This document shows, in pieces, positions 5,699-10,747 of a DNA stretch of 10,747 nt. The first letter of the stretch is position 1; every line of letters starts with the position of its first letter. Both the position numbers and the translations under genes were made by a program. The stretch comes from a bacterium UBP6_UBA1196. Lineage in GTDB: Bacteria; UBP6; UBA1177. The stretch covers positions 1-10,747 of the forward strand of contig DBYC01000040.1 in NCBI GenBank assembly GCA_002310035.1, in the 5' to 3' direction. Below the pieces are notes generated by a model that was given only the letters and a program-made list of their open reading frames with translations, did no database searches and was not told the origin of the DNA.

Positions 5699-6355
5699 AT
5701 GAAAAAGTTTTTGGTTTTAACCGCGATTTTTGCGGCAATGTTTCTTGTAATTTCCTGCGGCGGCAGCGACAACAACAACGACGACAACAAAGGCAACAAC
5801 AGCAACAATGAGGAAGGAAACAACGAAGAAGGAAACAACGAAGGCGAAAACAACAACGGTGAAAACAACGAAGCTGAAAACAACAACGACTGCACAAAAA
5901 TCACTGTGAAATGGAGCGAGGCCGTATTTGGTGACGAAGATGAAGAAGAATATGAAGAATTTTATATGTACGGAAACTATGTTCCAAGAAGCGGCACCAA
6001 TCCGGAATACGATGATATCATAGAGTTTGGTATGGAACCACTCGTTGAAGCGAACAAGGAATACGATTTTGCTTCGACCAACAATCCTGAACTCTATATC
6101 CTTGAAGACTTTCACCCCAGCACTGAAGAGGAATCTGCGGAAACGGAATACGATAATCAATGGAACGGAGCATATCTCGCTGTCAGCGGCAAAGTCAAAA
6201 TCAACAGTTTAGATATGGAAAACAAAAATGTTTCGCTCTCTTTCACAAATGTCAAACTTCTTCCGGCGAAAATCGACCGCGAAACACAGGTATGGACTCT
6301 TACAGGCGACGACAGCAAATGCCTGTTTATCGAATCTTCTTCGTTTGAAAAATAA
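5699..6355 (+). CDS. Lipoprotein of unknown function with an Asn/Glu/Gly pentapeptide-repeat linker
   Basis: The product is 218 residues from the ATG at 5699, seven bases after GGAGG (5687-5691). An adjacent GTG at 5696 is only four bases from it and less likely. Residues 1-19 are a hydrophobic signal and LVISC is the lipobox, with Cys20 as lipidation site followed by GGS. Residues about 24-64 are low-complexity Asn/Asp/Glu/Gly, including five pentapeptides (38-62). The remaining 154 residues form an acidic domain I do not recognise, opening CTKITVKW and running through beta-like segments (AYLAVSGKVKINSL, VSLSFTNVKLL). Cys65 and Cys208 at either end of it could form a disulfide. It is divergent from the protease gene and convergent with panB. 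A surface or periplasmic location is well supported; function is unknown. Confidence 0.8.
   Translation: MKKFLVLTAIFAAMFLVISCGGSDNNNDDNKGNNSNNEEGNNEEGNNEGENNNGENNEAENNNDCTKITVKWSEAVFGDEDEEEYEEFYMYGNYVPRSGTNPEYDDIIEFGMEPLVEANKEYDFASTNNPELYILEDFHPSTEEESAETEYDNQWNGAYLAVSGKVKINSLDMENKNVSLSFTNVKLLPAKIDRETQVWTLTGDDSKCLFIESSSFEK
5810..5884 (+). repeat. In-frame 15-bp tandem repeat, five copies
   Basis: Five imperfect 15-bp units begin at 5810, 5825, 5840, 5855 and 5870, each ending in AACAAC. They encode EEGNN, EEGNN, EGENN, NGENN and EAENN in the linker of the lipoprotein. Because the unit is a multiple of three, copy number could change without a frameshift, altering only the linker length. Confidence 0.85.
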
Positions 6356-6358
6356 ACG

Positions 6359-6386
6359 CTGAAATATCCCGGAATTTAATTTTCAG
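6359..6386. terminator. Possible weak bidirectional terminator between convergent genes
   Basis: CTGAAA (6359-6364) and TTTCAG (6381-6386) form a 6-bp inverted repeat around a 16-base loop in the 37-base gap between the lipoprotein stop and the panB stop. The stem is weak and no clean T-tract follows on either strand, so this is tentative. Confidence 0.25.
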
Positions 6387-6392
6387 ACTTAA

Positions 6393-7160
6393 CTATTTCC
6401 CCTCGACCACATCTTTTCTGTATTCTCTGAGAGCGTTTGTGACCAGAGAATCAAGATTGAGATATTTTTTGAGGAATGACGGATTGAAATCGGCATTCAT
6501 GCCCAAAAGGTCGTAAATCACAAGCACCTGCCCGTCTGTTTCGGTGCCTGCGCCGATTCCGATCGTGGGAATTTTCACTTTTTTGGTGATTTCGGCAGCC
6601 AGAGTTTCGGGAATTCCTTCCAAAACTATCATGTCGGCACCCGCTTTTTCGACTTCGAGAGCCGATTCCATGATGAATTTCCGCTCGGCAAGGCTTTTGC
6701 CGCGTTTAACGAACCCGCCGAATTTATTGACGAACTGCGGCGTAAGACCGACATGCGCCACAACAGGGATCCCGAAATTCGAAAGAGCCGAGATCAAAGG
6801 TGCAACTTCGCGTCCCCCTTCAAGTTTGACCGCCTCCGCACCCGCTTTCACAAGTTTAACGGCGCTTTCGATCCCTTTTTCAACCGAAGGCTGGTAACTT
6901 CCGAAAGGCATATCGGCGATCAAAAACGGATTTGCAGCCCCTCTTTTCACAGCGCTGACATGATGCGCCACTTCTTCGACCGAGACATTGAGAGTGTTTT
7001 CCTCGCCTTTTATCACCATACCGAGGCTGTCTCCGACAAGGATCGAATCGATCTCGGCCTTTTCGACAAGACGCGCAAAGGAGGCGTCATAGCATGTCAC
7101 CATCGATATTTTTTCAGTTCCTTTTTTGCTTTTGAGCTTTGGAAGAGTGACTTTCATCAT
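6393..7160 (-). CDS. panB: 3-methyl-2-oxobutanoate hydroxymethyltransferase (ketopantoate hydroxymethyltransferase)
   Basis: This cytoplasmic enzyme transfers a hydroxymethyl group from 5,10-methylenetetrahydrofolate to 2-oxoisovalerate, making ketopantoate, the first committed step to pantothenate and coenzyme A. The 255 residues are close to the usual length of about 264 and show the family signatures in order: SMVTCYDASFA, LVGDSLGMV with Asp44, IADMPFGSY with Asp83, AVKLEGG with Glu114, VVAHVGLTPQ, IVLEGIP with Glu181, and TIGIGAG. The three acidic residues 44, 83 and 114 correspond to the metal-binding Asp/Asp/Glu of the family. The ATG at 7158-7160 overlaps the ksgA stop in ATGA; a second ATG follows immediately, and GGGAG lies six bases upstream of the first. 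No panC or panD is visible nearby, so the rest of the pathway is elsewhere. Confidence 0.97.
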   Translation of the reverse strand: MMKVTLPKLKSKKGTEKISMVTCYDASFARLVEKAEIDSILVGDSLGMVIKGEENTLNVSVEEVAHHVSAVKRGAANPFLIADMPFGSYQPSVEKGIESAVKLVKAGAEAVKLEGGREVAPLISALSNFGIPVVAHVGLTPQFVNKFGGFVKRGKSLAERKFIMESALEVEKAGADMIVLEGIPETLAAEITKKVKIPTIGIGAGTETDGQVLVIYDLLGMNADFNPSFLKKYLNLDSLVTNALREYRKDVVEGK

Positions 7161-7966
7161 TTTTTTCTCCCGATTTCATCGTTAATTTTCAGAATCGTCT
7201 CCCAGTCGAGTTCCTCGGCGCGCTTCGAAGCGATCCCGAATTTATCCAAAACAGCTGTATTTATTGAATTTATCTTGAAAACATTCTGCAGAGTCTTTCT
7301 TCTATTCGAGAACAAGATCCGCACTGTATCGGCAAAGGCTGAAAGCTCGTTTTTCGCCAGATCATGCCTCTCGAATGTGACTTTCAGAACTGCGCTTTCG
7401 ACTTTAGGAGCGGGATAGAAATCTTCGGCGTGAACGGTAAATTCATATTCCGCATGTCCCAGAAGCCTGATTAAAGCGGCAACCGGCCCGAAATCGCGCG
7501 TCCCCGGCAAAGCGGCGAATTTCTGCGCAACTTCTTTTTGCAGAAGAAAAACTGCACCGTCCAGATACCGGCTTTCAAAGCAGGTGTTCATCATGATGAG
7601 AGAGCTTACCTGATAGGGCAGATTTCCGAAGACAAAACCTCTAACATCCTTATAATATTCATAAAAATCGATTTTTGAGCCGTCTTGGCAAACGATATTT
7701 GCTTTGCCGGAAAAGCGGCTTTCGAGAATTTTCAGCATATTTTCGTCAAGATCAATGACGGTAAAATGATCAAGCCCTTTATCGACCGCCTTTTCGGTGA
7801 GCGAGCCTAATCCGCCGCCGATTTCGACATAAAAACCTTTGCCTGACGGCACCAGATCAATGATTCTATGCAGGACATCGTCATTGAACAAAAAATTCTG
7901 CGAAAACTTTCTGTCGGCATGAAGAGAAGCTTTCGCGAGATATTTTTTAATTTCAGCCAGATTCAA
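7157..7966 (-). CDS. ksgA: 16S rRNA (adenine1518-N6/adenine1519-N6)-dimethyltransferase
   Basis: KsgA uses S-adenosylmethionine to dimethylate two adjacent adenines near the 3' end of 16S rRNA during 30S assembly. From the TTG at 7964-7966 the protein has 269 residues, like the 273 of E. coli. Motifs in order: KFSQNFL (20-26), SAM-binding VEIGGGLGSLT (47-57), the acidic VIDLDENM (70-77), catalytic NLPY (115-118), FYPAPKVES (183-191) and FSNRRKTLQN (219-228). The open frame extends upstream to an ATG at 8006-8008, but those 14 extra codons coincide exactly with the rplQ terminator hairpin, so I reject that start. AGGTG lies five bases before the TTG. The stop overlaps the panB start by four bases. 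Expression must come from terminator readthrough or an unseen promoter within rplQ. Confidence 0.95.
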   Translation of the reverse strand: MNLAEIKKYLAKASLHADRKFSQNFLFNDDVLHRIIDLVPSGKGFYVEIGGGLGSLTEKAVDKGLDHFTVIDLDENMLKILESRFSGKANIVCQDGSKIDFYEYYKDVRGFVFGNLPYQVSSLIMMNTCFESRYLDGAVFLLQKEVAQKFAALPGTRDFGPVAALIRLLGHAEYEFTVHAEDFYPAPKVESAVLKVTFERHDLAKNELSAFADTVRILFSNRRKTLQNVFKINSINTAVLDKFGIASKRAEELDWETILKINDEIGRKK

Positions 7967-7978
7967 AGCGACACCTGC

Positions 7979-8008
7979 AAATAAAAATGGCTGCCCGAAA
8001 GCAGCCAT
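7979..8008 (-). terminator. Strong intrinsic terminator of the alpha ribosomal-protein operon
   Basis: On the minus strand ATGGCTGC (8001-8008) pairs perfectly with GCAGCCAT (7987-7994) around a TTTCGG loop. The T-rich tract TTTTATTT (7979-7986) follows. It lies 28 bases past the rplQ stop and ends 12 bases before the ksgA TTG start. The plus strand offers a run of A instead of T after the stem, so termination works in one direction only. Confidence 0.9.
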
Positions 8009-8035
8009 AAAAAATCAAAACAAAAACAAGAAAAA

Positions 8036-8509
8036 TTAAGCGGTCGGCTCTTCAGCCTTTGCTTCTGCCGGAGCTTCGGCAACAGGTGCTTCAGCAGCCT
8101 TTGCTTCTGCTTTCGGAGCTTTCTTAGCTTTTTTCTTTGCCGTTTCGTCTGCGCTCAGATATTCGATAAGCGCCGTCGGAGCTGCATCGCCTCTACGGAA
8201 TCCGAGTTTGATTATTCTCGTGTAACCGCCCTCTCTGTTGGCAAATCTCGGTCCGATCTCCTTCAAAAGCTTTGTAATGACTTCTTCTCTGTCCGATTTA
8301 ACCAGTTTTGAAAGCTGGGTAATCGAAGCGGTCGTATTCTTCTTTGCAAGAGTTACAGCTTTGTCAGCGATTTTCTGAAGCTCTTTCGCTCTGATCAAAG
8401 TTGTCTGAATGCGTTCGCTTTTTACAAGTGAATTCAGCAAGTTACAAAGCATAGCCTCGCGATGCGAGCTATTTCTGTTCAATTTTCTTCCAGCTTTTTT
8501 ATGTCTCAT
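8036..8509 (-). CDS. rplQ: 50S ribosomal protein L17 with Ala/Lys/Glu-rich C-terminal tail
   Basis: Residues 1 to about 119 are the conserved L17 core: MRHKKAGRKLNRNSSHRE at the start, then ERIQTTLIRAKELQKIADK, and the ending YTRIIKLGFRRGDAAPTALIEYL. L17 binds 23S rRNA near the peptide exit tunnel. E. coli L17 has 127 residues; this one has 157. The extra residues, from about 122, are a low-complexity Lys/Ala then Ala/Glu/Pro tail that is probably disordered. Such tails occur in L17 of various bacteria. The ATG at 8507-8509 overlaps the rpoA stop in ATGA, with GGGAG upstream inside rpoA. It is the last gene of the operon before the terminator at 7979-8008. Confidence 0.97.
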   Translation of the reverse strand: MRHKKAGRKLNRNSSHREAMLCNLLNSLVKSERIQTTLIRAKELQKIADKAVTLAKKNTTASITQLSKLVKSDREEVITKLLKEIGPRFANREGGYTRIIKLGFRRGDAAPTALIEYLSADETAKKKAKKAPKAEAKAAEAPVAEAPAEAKAEEPTA

Positions 8510-9519
8510 TGTTTGCTCCCTGCTTTCTTTTCTATTTGTTCAATAATTCTGGCATCCGGGAAATTTTCGATTTCCATTCCGAAATGCAATCCCATCTTCA
8601 TCAAAAGAACTTTTATCTCATTGAGAGATTTTCTTCCGAAATTCTTCGTCTTCAGCATATCGGCCTCGGTCTTGGTGACAAGTTCTCCGATATACTTGAT
8701 TTCCGCGTTTTTAAGGCAGTTGTTCGATCTGACGCTGAGTTCAAGATCGTCAATCGTTTTGTAAAGGTTCATGTTTACATCGCCGATCACATCTGTCGAA
8801 TTCGGATCTTCGACTTCGTCAACTGCGAAACTGATGAAGAATTTCGTGTGTTCGCGCAAAATCATAGCCGCATAAGCCAGTGCGTCACGCGGTGAAAGCG
8901 AACCGTCCGTTTCCAGATCAAAAGTGAGCTTGTCGAAATCGAAACTGTTCTTTACCCTTGCGTTTGAAACTTTGTAGTTTGCTCTGACGACAGGAGAAAA
9001 GAAAGAGTCTATCGGAATATAACCTTCGCTGAAAATATCCTGATTGTGCGATTCAGACGGAACATAGCCTCTTCCGATGCCGACAAGAAGCTCCATTTCG
9101 AAATCGACGCCTTCGTCCATCTCGAAAAGCGGAAGATCCTTGTTGAGGATAGTAAGTCCGGCAGTTTCCTGAATATCTCCGGCAGTTACAGTCCCTTTGC
9201 CGCTTTTCTTGAGAACAAGGTAATGAAGTTTGTCTTCATGCGCTACGAAACGGATCTGCTTGATGTTGAGGATAATGTCAACGACATCTTCCTTTATTCC
9301 GGGAATTGTTGCGAACTCGTGCTCGACACCTTTTATTTTAACGCCGATAACGGCTGCTCCGCGAAGACTGGAAATAAGGATTCTGCGAAGCGCGTTGCCC
9401 AAAGTTATGCCGTATCCTTTCATAAGCGGTTCGCAGATGAAACGGCAGTAATTCTGCCCCTGCTCGCCGATTTTGACCTCTTTCGGCATAATCAATGTTT
9501 TCCAATTGGCTCGAAACAT
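8506..9519 (-). CDS. rpoA: DNA-directed RNA polymerase subunit alpha
   Basis: The product is 337 residues, close to the 329 of E. coli. Alpha dimerises to nucleate RNA polymerase assembly. The N-terminal domain (1 to about 232) contains the dimer helix GNALRRILISSLRGAAV (41-57) and EGYIPIDSFFSPV. An acidic linker (234-255) leads to the C-terminal domain, IDDLELSVRSNNCLKNAEI and NFGRKSLNEIK. Arg264, Asn267, Cys268, Gly295, Lys297 and Ser298 align with the E. coli residues that bind UP-element DNA (Arg265, Asn268, Cys269, Gly296, Lys298, Ser299), so UP elements are probably recognised. The ATG at 9517-9519 has GGAGGG five bases upstream, and the gap to rpsD is 12 bases. CarD, encoded in the same window, acts on the same polymerase. 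Confidence 0.98.
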   Translation of the reverse strand: MFRANWKTLIMPKEVKIGEQGQNYCRFICEPLMKGYGITLGNALRRILISSLRGAAVIGVKIKGVEHEFATIPGIKEDVVDIILNIKQIRFVAHEDKLHYLVLKKSGKGTVTAGDIQETAGLTILNKDLPLFEMDEGVDFEMELLVGIGRGYVPSESHNQDIFSEGYIPIDSFFSPVVRANYKVSNARVKNSFDFDKLTFDLETDGSLSPRDALAYAAMILREHTKFFISFAVDEVEDPNSTDVIGDVNMNLYKTIDDLELSVRSNNCLKNAEIKYIGELVTKTEADMLKTKNFGRKSLNEIKVLLMKMGLHFGMEIENFPDARIIEQIEKKAGSKQ

Positions 9520-9531
9520 CAGAACCCTCCA

Positions 9532-10167
9532 TTACTTAGAGTAAAGTTCAACTATGAGATTTTCCTTAATATCCTGCGGTAAATCTTCTCTTTCGGGAAG
9601 GCGGATAACTTTTCCCTTCATTTCGTCCTTATTCAGTTCCAGCCATGCCGGAGTAGCGATTCTTGCAGCAATGTTCTCGTCAGCCATGATTTCTTTGAAT
9701 ATTTTGGCATCTTTGCTGTTGTCTTTAACTGCGATGACATCTCCTTCCTTTACGATGAAAGACGGGATATCGGTGCCTTTTCCGTTTACAGAAAAATGTC
9801 TGTGGTTGATAAGCTGTCTTGCCTGTGCTCTGCTGTTCGCGAAACCAAGGCGGTAAACAACGTTGTCAAGTCTGCATTCAAGCATTCTGAGCAAGTTTTC
9901 ACCGGTTGCACCTTTCTTCAGATCAGCTCTCTTGTAGAAAATGCTGAACTGTCTTTCGAGCATACCGTACATTGCTTTTGTTTTCTGTTTTTCACGAAGC
10001 TGGATTTTGTACTCCGTTACTCTTTTCTTCTCACGGCCGTGGAGACCGGGCGAATAAGGTTTTCTGTCGAACGAGCATTTGTCGGAATTGCAACGTTCGC
10101 CTTTAAGAAAAAGTTTTACACCTTCTCTTCTGCAAATTTTGCATTTTGCTTCTTTGTTCTTAGCCAA
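9532..10167 (-). CDS. rpsD: 30S ribosomal protein S4, zinc-binding (four-cysteine) form
   Basis: The product is 211 residues (E. coli 206). S4 binds the five-way junction of 16S rRNA early in 30S assembly. The N-terminus has four cysteines, Cys9, Cys12, Cys26 and Cys31, spaced as in the zinc-binding C+ form known from Thermus. Then come KPYSPGLHGREKKR, LREKQKTKAMYG and the S4 RNA-binding domain (about 98-160), with RLDNVVYRLGFANSRAQARQ and INHRHFSVNGK. The start is a TTG (10165-10167) five bases after GGAGG (10173-10177); no ATG lies near, and MAKNKEAKC is a typical S4 opening. In many bacteria S4 represses its own operon translationally; the leader where this would act lies beyond the right edge. 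Confidence 0.97.
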   Translation of the reverse strand: MAKNKEAKCKICRREGVKLFLKGERCNSDKCSFDRKPYSPGLHGREKKRVTEYKIQLREKQKTKAMYGMLERQFSIFYKRADLKKGATGENLLRMLECRLDNVVYRLGFANSRAQARQLINHRHFSVNGKGTDIPSFIVKEGDVIAVKDNSKDAKIFKEIMADENIAARIATPAWLELNKDEMKGKVIRLPEREDLPQDIKENLIVELYSK

Positions 10168-10209
10168 AGCTTCCTCCTTTTAAGCTAAAAGTTTACACTA
10201 ACCAACGAA

Positions 10210-10590
10210 TTAAACTCTTCTTTTCTTTTTGGGACGACAACCGTTGTGCGGTATCGGAGTGATATCTCTAAGAAGTGTTACGTTGTAACCGATATTTGCG
10301 AATCCTCTGATCGCTGCTTCTCTTCCGCTTCCGGGACCTTTTACGAAAACGCTCAAAGTCCGAAGACCGTATTCCTGCGCCTTTTTGCCTGCATCTTCAG
10401 CAGCCATCTGTGCAGCGTAGGGTGTGCTCTTCTTGCTGCCGCGGAATCCTTTGAGACCTGCGCTGGACCAGGAAAGAACATTGCCGCTTACATCAGTGAT
10501 CGTAACAATCGTGTTGTTGAAACTGCACTGAATATAGGCAAGTCCTGTCTGTATATTCTTTTTAACTCTTTTCTTTTTTTCAGGTGCCAT
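10210..10590 (-). CDS. rpsK: 30S ribosomal protein S11
   Basis: The product is 126 residues (E. coli 129). S11 lies in the 30S platform near the mRNA exit and the Shine-Dalgarno helix. Signatures: AYIQCSFNNTIVTITD, WSSAGLKGFRGSKKSTPYAA, FVKGPGSGREAAIRG and the universal C-terminal ITPIPHNGCRPKKKRRV. The ATG at 10588-10590 follows a GGAGAGAG-type ribosome binding site. The gap to rpsM is 19 bases. The 42-base gap to rpsD holds the rpsD ribosome binding site and a small AT-rich hairpin, CTTTTA/TAAAAG (10177-10191). Confidence 0.98.
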   Translation of the reverse strand: MAPEKKKRVKKNIQTGLAYIQCSFNNTIVTITDVSGNVLSWSSAGLKGFRGSKKSTPYAAQMAAEDAGKKAQEYGLRTLSVFVKGPGSGREAAIRGFANIGYNVTLLRDITPIPHNGCRPKKKRRV

Positions 10591-10609
10591 ACTCTCTCTC
10601 CTTCAACTA

Positions 10610-10747
10610 TTATTTTTTCTTTTTCATAAGATTGCGTCTCGGACCTTTTCTCGTCCTTGCGTTGGTGCGTGTGCGCTGACCTCTGCACGGAAGGCCTCTT
10701 CTGTGTCTGCGGCCTCTGTAACTTCCGAGATCCATCAATCTTTTGAT
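10610..10747 (-). CDS. rpsM: 30S ribosomal protein S13, C-terminal part (5' end beyond the right edge)
   Basis: The reverse strand from 10747 reads in frame to a TAA at 10610-10612, giving 45 residues: LMDLGSYRGRRHRRGLPCRG, QRTRTNARTRKGPRRN and a KKKK end. This is the Arg-rich C-terminal tail of S13, which contacts 16S rRNA and the tRNAs at the subunit interface. The order rpsM, rpsK, rpsD, rpoA, rplQ is the standard bacterial alpha operon. Confidence 0.95.
   Translation of the reverse strand: MKRLMDLGSYRGRRHRRGLPCRGQRTRTNARTRKGPRRNLMKKKK

Noticed and set aside
5544..5904. Cysteine-rich or Leu/Ser-rich minus-strand frames opposite the Asn/Glu repeat
   Set aside because: The cysteine runs are the reverse complement of repetitive AAC/GAA codons in the lipoprotein linker. 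There is no ribosome binding site or family signature, so a Cys-rich peptide here is an artefact.
7967..8008. Extra 14-residue N-terminus on KsgA starting at the ATG at 8006-8008
   Set aside because: The bases form a perfect terminator stem, loop and T-tract for the preceding operon, no ribosome binding site precedes that ATG, and KsgA homology begins after the TTG at 7964-7966.

Overview
This window looks like a chromosomal segment of an anaerobic or facultative bacterium, probably with a diderm envelope. I can place it only loosely. It carries rnfC, a CarD-type RNA polymerase regulator, two lipoproteins and a secreted protease with acidic Asp/Thr/Gly/Pro-rich linkers, several TTG start codons and good GGAGG ribosome binding sites. 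Linkers of this kind are, to my recollection, common in uncultured deltaproteobacterial and Myxococcota-like genomes, but that placement is an inference. I see no insertion sequence, integrase, CRISPR array, tRNA or rRNA. Base and codon use look even across the window.

Layout, left to right. Positions 1-290 (minus strand) hold the first 96 codons of rnfC, whose transcript runs off the left edge. Positions 291-565 are a divergent intergenic region containing an imperfect, GC-rich direct duplication at 379-493. Positions 566-1756 (plus) encode a lipoprotein with a chlorophyllase-like alpha/beta-hydrolase domain. It meets, tail to tail with two bases between stop codons, a minus-strand pair: carD (2113-2613), which has a near-perfect sigma70-type promoter at 2651-2678, and a small unrecognised gene (1759-2112) whose ATG directly abuts the carD stop. 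Positions 2773-5475 (minus) encode a 900-residue secreted gluzincin metalloprotease with a thermolysin/fungalysin-type propeptide and an odd C-terminal end. A divergent promoter region of 223 bases (5476-5698) separates it from a 218-residue lipoprotein of unknown function (5699-6355, plus) with an in-frame 15-bp tandem repeat.

The right part, 6393-10747, is entirely minus strand. It is the distal alpha operon, rpsM (partial), rpsK, rpsD, rpoA, rplQ, ending in a strong intrinsic terminator at 7979-8008, followed at once by ksgA and panB in a four-base overlap. The terminator lies inside the longest open reading frame of ksgA. The first 14 codons of that frame are therefore very unlikely to be translated, and the real start is a TTG at 7964-7966.

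How the parts work together: the right half is core translation and transcription (ribosomal proteins, RNA polymerase alpha, 16S rRNA dimethylation) plus one pantothenate biosynthesis step. CarD adds global control of RNA polymerase at promoters. The left and middle genes belong to energy conservation (Rnf) and the cell envelope or exterior (two lipoproteins, one protease). I do not see a defence, mobile or biosynthetic system. The best leads are the architecture and C-terminus of the protease, the terminator/ksgA leader overlap, the carD-coupled unknown gene, and the intergenic duplication upstream of the hydrolase lipoprotein.
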